Shown here: positions 22,226-30,697 of the stretch, piece by piece
Numbering within the stretch: the first letter of the stretch is position 1
How the letters are laid out: each line of letters starts with the position of its first letter
Assembly (NCBI GenBank): GCA_964414815.1
Contig: CAYPXY010000001.1
Coordinates: 310,001 to 374,000 of the forward strand
Reading direction: 5' to 3'
Source: Mariniblastus sp964414815
GTDB lineage: Bacteria; Planctomycetota; Planctomycetia; Pirellulales; Pirellulaceae
Length of the DNA stretch: 64,000 nt
The notes under the pieces: model-generated
Databases searched by the model: none
Seen by the model: the letters and a program-made list of their open reading frames with translations, nothing else
Told to the model about the DNA's origin: nothing
Made by a program: the position numbers and the translations under genes

Positions 22226-23095
22226 TCACTCTTTCAACTTCGTTTGGCTTTCCTCGTCACGCGTCGCACACACTGTACGGACGCAATAAAGACCGTGGTA
22301 TCGCATCGGCTCGGCGATATGTTGCATGGTCAGGTTCGTAAACCCTTGATCTGCAAACCGGCTGCCCCAAGATTGCGGTGAGACGATGCCGATGTCTCCG
22401 ATAGATCGTGGGTTCGGAGTTCGCAACACAAGCTCTGTGCCTGCGATGGCGTGATTGCCCGGCCCACGATCCAAGCCACACCAAGCAGTTGATTTCATGT
22501 AGTTATTGCCTACGTGGACAGCCAAGCCGACGACTCCACCGCCTGCGATGCACGAAACCAGCGAATGCCAGCATTGTTCAACCGAATTGCGTGGGGCTTG
22601 GTAGCACTCGCCGAACCGGAAATCCACGCAGTTTTGGCTTGCCCATCGCTGCTGTTCCATCGACAACTGGTTCGCGTTGTACTTCTCGTAAAACGCTTGG
22701 TTGTACGGTGCCATGCCGAAGTCCGTGGCGAACACCATGCCCTTGTCAAGCAACGAGCCTTCGTCTTTGCCACCATTGATGTTCAGATATAGCCACTCAG
22801 GGCTAAGACGATCCCATTTGCCGGTGGCTTGATACTTGAGCGTCGAGAGCATCCAGCCGACCATATATGCGTTACACGATCCTAGGCGTCCTTGATTCAT
22901 CTGGTCAACGTATTGGCCGAACTTCTCACGAACGGAGATTCGTTTAGGGTTCTTGATCAGATCGACGATCTCGTCCAGCGGTCGCAGATGCTTGTCTGGG
23001 AATGCCTCAAACGACAGCGGAAGCGTTTCGGGAACGATATTTCCCGTGTAGACTTCAGTGCCATCGGCAAGGTGGAATTTGAATTTCTCGCTCAT
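22226..23095 (-). CDS. Papain-like (C1-type) cysteine peptidase
   Basis: 289 residues from ATG 23095. The C1 signature is visible: DQMNQGRLGSCNAYMVGW with the nucleophile Cys74 after a glutamine (oxyanion hole), GPGNHAIAG with His215, and QSWGSRFADQGF near 241, where papain has NSWG. So Cys and His are conserved, while Asn is replaced by Gln. It could be a lysin, a maturation protease or a virion protein. No signal peptide is visible. The upstream DNA is a palindromic repeat copy rather than a normal ribosome binding site. Confidence 0.75.
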   Translation of the reverse strand: MSEKFKFHLADGTEVYTGNIVPETLPLSFEAFPDKHLRPLDEIVDLIKNPKRISVREKFGQYVDQMNQGRLGSCNAYMVGWMLSTLKYQATGKWDRLSPEWLYLNINGGKDEGSLLDKGMVFATDFGMAPYNQAFYEKYNANQLSMEQQRWASQNCVDFRFGECYQAPRNSVEQCWHSLVSCIAGGGVVGLAVHVGNNYMKSTAWCGLDRGPGNHAIAGTELVLRTPNPRSIGDIGIVSPQSWGSRFADQGFTNLTMQHIAEPMRYHGLYCVRTVCATRDEESQTKLKE

Positions 23096-23163
23096 TTTCA
23101 ATTTTCGTTTTCTCGGTTTTTACCGCGTCAAACCCACTTTCCGCGCCTACCACGTTAGGCGCG
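23096..23163 (-). repeat. Palindromic element copy 2, directly before the peptidase gene
   Basis: Read on the minus strand: hairpin GCGCCTAACGTGGTAGGCGC (within 23142-23163), then GAAAGTGGGTTTGACGCGG, ACCGAGAAA and AAAATTGAAA, ending exactly at the ATG of the peptidase gene. The element replaces the usual spacer and ribosome binding site. Confidence 0.85.
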
Positions 23164-23171
23164 GGACGATG

Positions 23172-23729
23172 TCACTTCACCGCCCTTTGAATGATCGCCT
23201 TCCATTCCTCATCGCTCGTGTTTTCGCTGAATGGAGTCACTGACAGAACAGTTCCGCCGACCGATGCGTGCAACCAGAACGGTGGATCAATACCACGTTC
23301 CTTGGCCGCTCGCACGAACGATTCGGCTTGCGGATTGGGCTTGTCCCCGAACATTGGATCGCGCGTGTGAAGTGCGATTCCTTGATCTTTCAGCCACTTC
23401 AACCAGAATTGATCGTTCTGGATTTGCTTTACTAACCAGGCGGGATTCGACTCAGTTTCTGTCTCAAAGACTCTAACGATGTAAGTATCCTTGGCGTCGG
23501 GCTTGTCACTTGGTTCTGGTTGGGGCTGTGGCTTGGGATCGTCGTCAACCGGATCGATGACAGTCTCATTCCAGTCTGGAAGTCGATGGTTCTGACCAAA
23601 CGGCCAGCCACCATTCGACCACTGCACGAACAGCAGAATCGCGATGATCGTCCAGATGATCGGCCAGTTATTGTTGTTTGGTCGCGATTTCTGCACGGAA
23701 AATTCGGGGAAATAGTATCGCTGAGTCAT
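23172..23729 (-). CDS. Membrane-anchored protein, 185 residues
   Basis: One transmembrane helix at about residues 23-38 (PIIWTIIAILLFVQW), then an acidic proline-rich linker (DDDPKPQPQPEPSDKP) and a soluble domain with many tryptophans (NPAWLVKQIQNDQFWLKWLKDQ). ATGA overlap with the preceding gene. Possibly part of a lysis or envelope-acting cassette; no family is recognised. Confidence 0.65.
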   Translation of the reverse strand: MTQRYYFPEFSVQKSRPNNNNWPIIWTIIAILLFVQWSNGGWPFGQNHRLPDWNETVIDPVDDDPKPQPQPEPSDKPDAKDTYIVRVFETETESNPAWLVKQIQNDQFWLKWLKDQGIALHTRDPMFGDKPNPQAESFVRAAKERGIDPPFWLHASVGGTVLSVTPFSENTSDEEWKAIIQRAVK

Positions 23730-24190
23730 TTCTTGGTCTCCCGAGATGGCCTTGGAAAGAACTCTTCGCCAGCCAGTAGTTCGGCCACGGCAACCAGCCC
23801 CTTGGCGTCCCGAAGATCGATGCAGACGGCGAGTGCCTGTTCAAGCTGTGCCCGTCGTTCTGGTGAAAGCCTGTTCTCGGTCAGTGCTTTGTGGACGAAC
23901 TCTTCGCCGGTCAGACCTTGCTGTGACGAAGGAAGGAAAGGTGCAACAAGATCAGCCACCCATCGCCAAAGGCCCGTAAGCATCACAATGACAACGCCAC
24001 CGATGGCCACCAGAATTTCGGCCAGGATCGCGAACGCTCCAGCAACGGCTGGGTTGCCAAGCTTTCCTTCCTCGGTTGGCTGTTGCAGCGAATACGCCAC
24101 AACGCCCGACTCGCGGACGAACCAGAACAGGAAGATCAGCGTGGCGATTCCGATCAAGAGCTTGACCGAGCGGGTTTGTTTTTCGTTCAT
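23726..24190 (-). CDS. Two-helix membrane protein, holin-like candidate
   Basis: Start MNEKQ at 24190. Two hydrophobic helices: LLIGIATLIFLFWFV (residues ~10-26) and AILAEILVAIGGVVIVMLTGLW (~50-73). A soluble helical tail follows (FVHKALTENRLSPERRAQLEQAL). It is the first gene of the minus block behind operator copy 3. Two-pass topology plus position next to peptidase and spanin-like genes suggests a holin, as inference. Confidence 0.6.
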   Translation of the reverse strand: MNEKQTRSVKLLIGIATLIFLFWFVRESGVVAYSLQQPTEEGKLGNPAVAGAFAILAEILVAIGGVVIVMLTGLWRWVADLVAPFLPSSQQGLTGEEFVHKALTENRLSPERRAQLEQALAVCIDLRDAKGLVAVAELLAGEEFFPRPSRETKK

Positions 24191-24208
24191 TTTTGGCACC
24201 AAAAAAGA

Positions 24209-24226
24209 GTATCATTTTAATGATAC
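24209..24226. promoter_or_regulatory. Operator palindrome copy 3
   Basis: GTATCATT-TT-AATGATAC, a perfect palindrome, 19 bp upstream of the first gene of the 24.2-18.9 kb minus-strand block. It probably controls that operon. On the minus strand the -10 could be TACTCT at its edge, but no good -35 is visible. Confidence 0.75.
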
Positions 24227-24274
24227 CTTCATGGTAACGTCGAAAAACACCGGTTCAACAGCAGTTTTGACGTG

Positions 24275-25072
24275 CTAAATCTCAACCCACCCATACACAC
24301 CGGGAGCCCAGACATTGGCTGCTATGGTCGATTCCCAGTTTTTGCCGTTGTGGCTGACTCGTGCGCCCAACGGATATGCATCGTGGCCGCCAAGCGGTTG
24401 CACCCAAGCGGGATAGCCCGTTGGTGGTTCTGTTGGCCCACCCGCTGGCGGCAACCCATATCTCATGTACGCGATTGACTCGTTTGCGTCGGCTGCTAGC
24501 GTGCCCGTGACTTCTTGTTGACTCGCGAATAGCACGGCCCAATGGACGTTGGCCTTGTTCGCTTTGCCTTCGTTCCATTCAGTTGCCCACACCCCGTTGT
24601 TTAATACAAACGCTCCGGTGGTGTACAAATACTGCTGATGCTGGTCGTCCGAGTAAATCGCAATCGCCCGCACACCAGCCTCGAAGTCAGAACTCGCAAC
24701 GTGCATGACCGCTCGCCAGCCCCACTGGTTCGGCTGGAATTGTTTGTGCGTGATCTCGATATAATCACCCAAGGTTGCATTGAACAAACCTACTGGATCA
24801 CTCGATAAATCTTCGTGTCGCACAACAGCCGCCGCAAGCACCGTATCGCGGATCGACTCAATGACTTGAATCTCCGATTCCGTAGCCCACCAGTGACAGC
24901 CGAGATGCGTGGGGACTCCGATCAGCTCACCTGTCTCTTCGTCGTGCTGGAGTCTCTCGCCACCGCGCATTGGTACGCTGAGGTTATTCGGGCCATAGCC
25001 AAGTTCTTCGAGAGCCGCGTTGATCGCTTCGCAATGCTCGATCGGGGCTGAGATAATGAGTGATCGGGTCAT
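24275..25072 (-). CDS. Virion protein with carbohydrate-binding module (CBM5/12-like)
   Basis: 265 residues. The C-terminal ~50 residues (YPAWVQPLGGHDAYPLGARV, then HNGKNWESTIAAN, PGVYGWVEI) match the chitin-binding CBM5/12 pattern of spaced Trp/Tyr with HNG-K-W and PG-GW. The N-terminal part is an unrecognised mixed domain. Such modules are common on phage tail appendages and bind cell-wall or extracellular sugars. It overlaps the next upstream virion gene by 4 nt. Confidence 0.75.
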   Translation of the reverse strand: MTRSLIISAPIEHCEAINAALEELGYGPNNLSVPMRGGERLQHDEETGELIGVPTHLGCHWWATESEIQVIESIRDTVLAAAVVRHEDLSSDPVGLFNATLGDYIEITHKQFQPNQWGWRAVMHVASSDFEAGVRAIAIYSDDQHQQYLYTTGAFVLNNGVWATEWNEGKANKANVHWAVLFASQQEVTGTLAADANESIAYMRYGLPPAGGPTEPPTGYPAWVQPLGGHDAYPLGARVSHNGKNWESTIAANVWAPGVYGWVEI

Positions 25073-26304
25073 GGCGGTGTGATACCCTCCCCTTGCGTTC
25101 CCATTTCGATTCCAGTGTTGGCTGTCAGAATGGGCAATATTTGTTCAATGGTCGGATCGTCAAGCAGTCGATTGACTGCCAAGAATGCTCTCTCATCCGC
25201 ATAAAAGCCAAAGTCACCGAACTGCATGTAATGATTTCCGTAAGAACTGCCACTTCCTTGATCGCTAGCATTGCCAGTGTAAGTCGGGCCAAAACACCTT
25301 ATCTGGCAGAGGTCGGTAGTGATTTTTCCTCGGCCTATAAAAATCGAGCTAAATGGATTTTTATTTGAACTAACCTGTGCATTCCTCTCAGTCGTGCCGC
25401 GACTGTAAAAAAAATATTGTCTAGTTATTCCACCGCCCTGTCTTAACCGAAATGAATGATTCTGATTTACTGTGTTTCCAAACGTAACCATATTAACTGT
25501 GTTCACGGATAAAACATCAGCCACCATGATCACAGTTACTTCGTCTGTTCCCCAGTTGATCGAACTCAATGAACCCGTGATGTCGTTGATGCTGTCATAC
25601 CTGAGGTATTGCCCAAATCCGTCGGCTTTCACCAACGGCCTATAAGCTGCATTCTCCGCAAATCTGTGGTTGCCCGGTATAATACGAGCCATTACCGAGT
25701 CAATTTGCAGGGTGGCCCCTTCGAGTGACTGAATAAATATTCCGGGGATTTGGTCCCACAAAGCCAAAAGAAAAACGTGCTTTCCTTGGGAGTTAATCGG
25801 TATCAACGCCTCGGTGTCGTTATCATCTATACCCCCGTGGAGATACACCTCCCCGTCCGTATAACTTGCGACATTGATAGTCACTTCAACTAATTCTGAA
25901 GACTCCAGAGGGGTCTCGAAATAAGCAGCAAAACCTCCGAATCCTGATTCAAAGCTGACAACTCCTGAAGCTATAGTGATGTTTTCAGAATCAAACAACT
26001 CCCAGTCGTCCGTAGGCAGAACAATATCTGGTTCGATATTTTTCATCGGATCTCCGTGGTGATAATCCAACTCAATCGCGGACGGATCATCTACACCTGC
26101 GGGAATTAGATCACCATACGCAGATTTTTTGAACTTTCGAGACTTCCACGTTGGAAAAAAGAACCCCTGTTCAGTGCCGGTCGGAAAAGCCAGCGAGCGC
26201 AACAACGCAATGTCGTCTGTGCGACGTGTGCCAAGGCCGCCGGTTCGATGAGCATCTCGCCAAACAGGTCGATATATCGGACGTACAACGTTACGGTTGA
26301 TCAT
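25069..26304 (-). CDS. Tail appendage or virion protein, 411 residues
   Basis: The central and C-terminal part (NHRFAENAAYRPLVKADGFGQYLRYD, then VTVIMVADVL and IRCFGPTYTGN) has the strand pattern of a lectin/glucanase-like jelly roll seen in phage tail proteins. A second beta-rich region precedes it (residues ~95-215). I cannot name the family. Position between CBM and tail hub genes supports a receptor-binding role. Confidence 0.65.
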   Translation of the reverse strand: MINRNVVRPIYRPVWRDAHRTGGLGTRRTDDIALLRSLAFPTGTEQGFFFPTWKSRKFKKSAYGDLIPAGVDDPSAIELDYHHGDPMKNIEPDIVLPTDDWELFDSENITIASGVVSFESGFGGFAAYFETPLESSELVEVTINVASYTDGEVYLHGGIDDNDTEALIPINSQGKHVFLLALWDQIPGIFIQSLEGATLQIDSVMARIIPGNHRFAENAAYRPLVKADGFGQYLRYDSINDITGSLSSINWGTDEVTVIMVADVLSVNTVNMVTFGNTVNQNHSFRLRQGGGITRQYFFYSRGTTERNAQVSSNKNPFSSIFIGRGKITTDLCQIRCFGPTYTGNASDQGSGSSYGNHYMQFGDFGFYADERAFLAVNRLLDDPTIEQILPILTANTGIEMGTQGEGITPP

Positions 26305-26579
26305 TGGTTCGCATGAACGGTTATTGACGTGTTTGTGCGAGCGTCGAATGTCAGCGTTCGCAGAAAGTACTCGCCGACGGCATCGAACGCCTTCACTTCA
26401 GCGTTGTTGTAGAACGTCAAGCCTGTTGGCGACCAGTTGGTATCGTCGGTTGAATACTCGACGGCAATACCGGCACCGTCAAACACGCTGTTCGACGGAA
26501 TGCTGATTGTGCAAGGTCCGTCGAGTGCTACACCATCGGACGTGCCATTGGTTGATCGGTTAGTGACTAAGGCTGGCAT
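26301..26579 (-). CDS. Small beta-rich virion protein, 92 residues
   Basis: Strand-rich sequence (CTISIPSNSVFDGAGIAVEY, then WSPTGLTFYNN, YFLRTLTF). It resembles small Ig-like or beta-sandwich virion accessory proteins. Overlaps the downstream gene by 4 nt. No catalytic motif. Confidence 0.6.
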   Translation of the reverse strand: MPALVTNRSTNGTSDGVALDGPCTISIPSNSVFDGAGIAVEYSTDDTNWSPTGLTFYNNAEVKAFDAVGEYFLRTLTFDARTNTSITVHANQ

Positions 26580-26591
26580 GGGATGATCCTA

Positions 26592-27344
26592 TTAAAATGG
26601 GAGTGCTTTCAGGAATTGGTACGTCCAAGTCGTGGTGTAAGTGGGTTTGCCGCCTTTCAGGTCTGTCGAACGTCTGATCTTCCGCTGATCGACCTGTTCG
26701 TCGGCACCGTAGATCGGTACGGGTGGCGTTGGAAACGTCAGACGACCGACGGCACTGCCTGACTGAACGGCCATGACAGGCGTTGTGGGGTAAATCTGTT
26801 GTTTGATCGGGTTCCCGTTGATGATCGGACGGACGACGAACTTCGGCCCGCCCGTGCCGGTGTAGTCAATGCTTTGTTGCCACGATGTAGTTCCGCTGCC
26901 ATCGCCGTCGATGACAAGCCAGAAGGCAGCCTTGGCAACGATTCTGTAGTTGCGGAACGTCGAGTACTCGGCGTTTTTGCCGTCGGGATAGCCCAGTTCG
27001 GTGATCTGCACGCCAAATATGGTTTGCGAACTGATTAGTTTGTGAGCTGATTCGGTCGTTCCGTCGGAGTCGAACAGGATCAGGTTCTGGCCGTCGATGC
27101 TGTAGGCCGCTTCGAGTGCTGTGATCTTCGTCGTCAGATCCGCGCGGTCAACGCCTTCGAGCCGTCCATCGATTGTCCACGTCTCATCGAGCCCGCTCAT
27201 AGCTCCGTTGGCGTCATACGTCTTTGACTTCGAAATGGCAATCGAGCATTCGGCGAGTTGGTGAGCGTAGCTGCCGTACTTCAAGATCATCGAACTGCTG
27301 TTGAAATCGTATCTATTTTTGTAACGATACCAATCTAGCAACAT
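26592..27344 (-). CDS. Probable tail protein, 250 residues
   Basis: The frame starts at ATG 27344; a shorter start at 27290 (MILKYG) is also possible. Neither has a good ribosome binding site. The sequence has a beta-rich domain (ECSIAISKSKTYDANGAM) and a later FRNYRIVAKAAFWLVIDGDG segment. Its divergent neighbour is the tail hub gene, 28 bp away, so a tail-tip function is likely but unproven. Confidence 0.6.
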   Translation of the reverse strand: MLLDWYRYKNRYDFNSSSMILKYGSYAHQLAECSIAISKSKTYDANGAMSGLDETWTIDGRLEGVDRADLTTKITALEAAYSIDGQNLILFDSDGTTESAHKLISSQTIFGVQITELGYPDGKNAEYSTFRNYRIVAKAAFWLVIDGDGSGTTSWQQSIDYTGTGGPKFVVRPIINGNPIKQQIYPTTPVMAVQSGSAVGRLTFPTPPVPIYGADEQVDQRKIRRSTDLKGGKPTYTTTWTYQFLKALPF

Positions 27345-27371
27345 TTTTTCGCGGTTCTACACGAGTTTTTC

Positions 27372-29033
27372 ATGTTCGTAACCACTGTCAGTTTCCCCGG
27401 TGTCATTCGCATCGAAGGTTTTTCGGCGACGATCAATCATGGCATTACGCCCGGCACGATCATGCTCAAGATCATGCCGCAGGATGTGACGACGATCCCA
27501 GTCAACGGCACGTTCACCGTCAACTACGCCGACGGCGTGGTGAGTAGCACAATTCAATGGCTGAACTGTAACGTGGATAGTGCTTCGTACCAATTCAATG
27601 CGAGTGGTCAGGTGATATCGCTGGTCATTAAGGATTTCCGATGGCAATGGCAGTTCGGGCAAATATCAGGGGAATTTAATATCACCTTGCCGAGCGGCAA
27701 AATCCGTGTCATTGGCGACGCCGAGCCAAGTGCAACTGATGCCATTGGAAACAGCGAGAAAACGCCGCGTGAACTCGCCACGCTATGCCTTGAAGCGATG
27801 GGCGTTACGACTTTTGACGTGTCCGATCTCCCGAATGACACTCGACCTCGAATCAGTTGGGACTATGCCAACCCAGCTCAGGAGCTTCAGTCGCTCGTCG
27901 ATTCATTGGGATGCAGTGTTGTCCCGCAAGTCGATGGATCGGTCAAAATCTGCAAACTTGGCGACGGTGCGACACTGCCAGTCGGTTCAATTGAATCGAC
28001 TTCACAAACACTCAATCCGCTGGACAGGCCAAAGCAATTGGTGATTGTCTCGGCGCCCGTTCGAGTGCAACTGGATTTTGAGCTTGAAGCCGTCGGCGAA
28101 GAAATCGACGGAACTATCAAGCCGCTTGCAGAGCTGAGCTACGCCCCTGCGGGTTGGGGCACGACAAAGTCTGTCAATGTTCTTAGCAGTGAGGGCCCGA
28201 AGGAAGTGCTACAAGTTGTCGAAAAGAGTATTTTGAAATGGTATCGAGTGAAGCTCCCGGATTTCACCGACACAGAATTGGAAGATCTCGATATTGACTA
28301 CATTGAGCAATTATTGCCAGTGATCGAAGAGCTTTCCGAGGTTGCCAGCGTCAGCGATGACGAAAAGCCCAAAAAGGCATTCGTGTACGGGAAATGGTAT
28401 CACGAGAAACGCCGAAAAAACACGGTTGAAGATATTGGAACCATTGACGCGGAAGACGTAGAAGGCGAGTACGCGGACACAATCATTGGCGATGGATTCT
28501 CAATTGATCCCGAACGAGGACTGGTTAAGTTCTCGAAAAGGGTGTCATTGGCCGGGTCATACGGCGGATCGAATGCACTCGTTTTCCCAGCCGAACTAAA
28601 ACTTAGGGCTTGCTGCAATATCAAGCAAATATCAGATGGGGCACCAATGCGATACCAGAGCAGTGGGACGTCTGTTGAGCCGACTTCACCGGCAGGCAAT
28701 CGGTACGAAGTGAAAGACGATATCAAGCCATTCCAAATCATCGATGGCGAAGGGGGACAGTCCAATAATATCGACGAAGTGGTAGACATGATGAGCTACT
28801 ACGTCGATGCTCTGATGGAAGAGTACGCCATCACAACTGCCGACACGGCTACTTACGTCGGTATTCTGCCAGTCACGCTTGATGGTGCAATTTGCACGGC
28901 CACATGGTCGTTCGATGGATCGGGTGCGACAACCGAGATCAATCGAAACGACGATCCAGGCAATGACTATACGCCGCCATTCAAGGTCAGAAAACGAAAT
29001 GCCGCGCTCAACAAGGTAGTGAGAGGGGCATGA
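27372..29033 (+). CDS. Tail hub / tail-associated protein, 553 residues
   Basis: Domain order resembles baseplate hub proteins: beta-rich N-terminus (GVIRIEGFSATINHGITPGT), a region around PRELATLCLEAMGVTTFDVS and LQSLVDSLGCSVVPQVDGSV like the hub proteins of long-tailed phages, then a long extension. No peptidase or lysozyme domain is visible. First gene of a plus-strand tail-tip operon; overlaps the next gene by 4 nt. Confidence 0.65.
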   Translation: MFVTTVSFPGVIRIEGFSATINHGITPGTIMLKIMPQDVTTIPVNGTFTVNYADGVVSSTIQWLNCNVDSASYQFNASGQVISLVIKDFRWQWQFGQISGEFNITLPSGKIRVIGDAEPSATDAIGNSEKTPRELATLCLEAMGVTTFDVSDLPNDTRPRISWDYANPAQELQSLVDSLGCSVVPQVDGSVKICKLGDGATLPVGSIESTSQTLNPLDRPKQLVIVSAPVRVQLDFELEAVGEEIDGTIKPLAELSYAPAGWGTTKSVNVLSSEGPKEVLQVVEKSILKWYRVKLPDFTDTELEDLDIDYIEQLLPVIEELSEVASVSDDEKPKKAFVYGKWYHEKRRKNTVEDIGTIDAEDVEGEYADTIIGDGFSIDPERGLVKFSKRVSLAGSYGGSNALVFPAELKLRACCNIKQISDGAPMRYQSSGTSVEPTSPAGNRYEVKDDIKPFQIIDGEGGQSNNIDEVVDMMSYYVDALMEEYAITTADTATYVGILPVTLDGAICTATWSFDGSGATTEINRNDDPGNDYTPPFKVRKRNAALNKVVRGA

Positions 29034-29932
29034 GCGACTACGACGATTTCAGAAACGACTCAGGTGATCCGATCCCGCCGTATTCGGTGATGGCGGTGGT
29101 GGGTATCGAGATCGAAAGAGAACGTGAGTTCCTCACGGTCGAGAAGCCCGACGAATCGAATCTTGGAAAAGCGTTCATCGTGAACAAGCACAGCGACGCA
29201 GAGGTAGGCGGCCCCGGAAAGTATCACAACACCGGCGGCATCTTTACCGTTGCCACCCCTGACGAAACCTACCCAATGGGCACGCTCATCGGCCCAACCG
29301 ATGGATCATGGCTTGCCACCGAAGACGGTGAACCAATGTTCGAAGTCATCGGCAGGATCGGGGATAAAGACTTGCACTTGGTAACTGCACGGTCGGGTGG
29401 CGGCGGCACAACCAAGGTCTGCTTCGTCCAGGCCCCAGAGGGAGGCATTCCACCGCGCGATGGCAAAACGCCCGGCTCCGCCGAATGCTTGGTGATCGTA
29501 TTCGCGATCAGCAACAACCCTCCCAATTACATGGCCGGTGACATGATTCTCACCGACAAAACCTGTGATGTACGCAACTGGTCGTACCGAGCGGCTGGCG
29601 TCGAAGGTGACCGACTGGTGCAGGTAGACAACCACACTGACAATGCCATCGTCATCGGCTGGGATTGCGACAATGATGCCGATCCAAACATTTTCGATCC
29701 CGATCCACCCAGCGATCCGAGCGAGCCCAGTGAACCATCGGAACCCAGTGAGCCAAGCCATCCATCAGAATCATGCTGGTCGGAATTGGTGTTTGTCAGC
29801 GGTCAATGGGAAATCGTCCGACATGGCCTGTGTGGCTCTTCTGTTCTGTCGGAGCCGCCGCCGAGCGAGGCCCCAAGTGATGAGCCCGGCCCATCTGATC
29901 CGGAAGAGCCTCCGCCAGAGGAAGAACCATGA
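29030..29932 (+). CDS. Virion protein with Ser/Pro/Glu-rich repeats
   Basis: 300 residues. The N-terminal ~220 residues form a mixed beta domain (IPPYSVMAVVGIEIE, VGGPGKYHNTGG). From ~225 on it has short repeats of Ser-Glu-Pro type (DPSEPSEPSEPSEP) and ends in a second proline/glutamate stretch. These are flexible linkers as found in tail appendages and may also vary in length by slippage. 4-nt overlaps with both neighbours. Confidence 0.65.
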   Translation: MSDYDDFRNDSGDPIPPYSVMAVVGIEIEREREFLTVEKPDESNLGKAFIVNKHSDAEVGGPGKYHNTGGIFTVATPDETYPMGTLIGPTDGSWLATEDGEPMFEVIGRIGDKDLHLVTARSGGGGTTKVCFVQAPEGGIPPRDGKTPGSAECLVIVFAISNNPPNYMAGDMILTDKTCDVRNWSYRAAGVEGDRLVQVDNHTDNAIVIGWDCDNDADPNIFDPDPPSDPSEPSEPSEPSEPSHPSESCWSELVFVSGQWEIVRHGLCGSSVLSEPPPSEAPSDEPGPSDPEEPPPEEEP

Positions 29933-30696
29933 CACTCGTTTGGATTTACGCGGCCGGCGACCGGATGAAGCCACCAGAATCGCTGTCCGTTTCGATCAAA
30001 CTTGCCAAGCGGCACGTGATCGGTGCGACTAACTTTGTCGTGATTGGAACGGGTGACCTGATTGACGATCCCGACGTTGAGTGGATCGACCAAGAGAAAC
30101 TGACCAAGGAAAAGTTTCTCGAAATCACCGGCATCAAACGAACCTGGGCGATGAAACAGCGCGACCAGTTGTTTCGGCTCATTCGTGCGACGGAGCTGCC
30201 ACAGGTCTCGGATTCGTTCCTCCGGATGTACGATGATCATTTCGTTTTGAAGCCTGCCACCGTCGAAGCCCTAAGCGTTCCGATGCCGGATGGTGACGAA
30301 CGCAAGCCCGGATTCGAGGTAAAAGAAGGTTTTCAAGAGATCGTCCGGAGAACACTGATTCGATTACGCCGCCACAAACCAAAACAAACATCGTTCAATT
30401 TTTCGTATCACCCGATAGTCAAATACGAGAAAGAAAAAGTGCGAGCGATGATCGAAGAATTTAATATGATTGACAGGATCGCATTGCCGGAAACGATCTA
30501 CTGCAATCGTTACTACAGCCGCGATCAAATGGGTCGATACAGTTCCAGGGTCATGCGCAACATAACCTGCGAAAATGATTGGCCATTCGAGGGCGAGTCG
30601 ATCCCTCACTACGTTTGCACCTTCAATCGTTGTGCAAAGCGAGTGTTCGAATCCCGAATCAAACCGTACTGTCAATCCATCGGACTGGGGGTGTAG
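29929..30696 (+). CDS. Stealth-like phosphotransferase / glycosyltransferase candidate
   Basis: 255 residues. FLRMYDDHFVLKPA near residue 101 resembles the acidic strand motif of Stealth-type capsule phosphotransferases, which transfer hexose phosphates to sugars. TSFNFSYHPIVKYEKEKV further on fits the later conserved region of that group. There is no signal peptide. In a tail operon, a sugar-modifying enzyme could decorate virion proteins or alter host surface glycans. The similarity is partial, so confidence is modest. Confidence 0.45.
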   Translation: MTLVWIYAAGDRMKPPESLSVSIKLAKRHVIGATNFVVIGTGDLIDDPDVEWIDQEKLTKEKFLEITGIKRTWAMKQRDQLFRLIRATELPQVSDSFLRMYDDHFVLKPATVEALSVPMPDGDERKPGFEVKEGFQEIVRRTLIRLRRHKPKQTSFNFSYHPIVKYEKEKVRAMIEEFNMIDRIALPETIYCNRYYSRDQMGRYSSRVMRNITCENDWPFEGESIPHYVCTFNRCAKRVFESRIKPYCQSIGLGV

Positions 30697-30697
30697 T

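Noticed and set aside
22408..22792. Plus-strand frames of about 90-120 codons opposite the peptidase gene
   Set aside because: The opposite strand encodes a recognisable C1 peptidase with overlapping operon neighbours.
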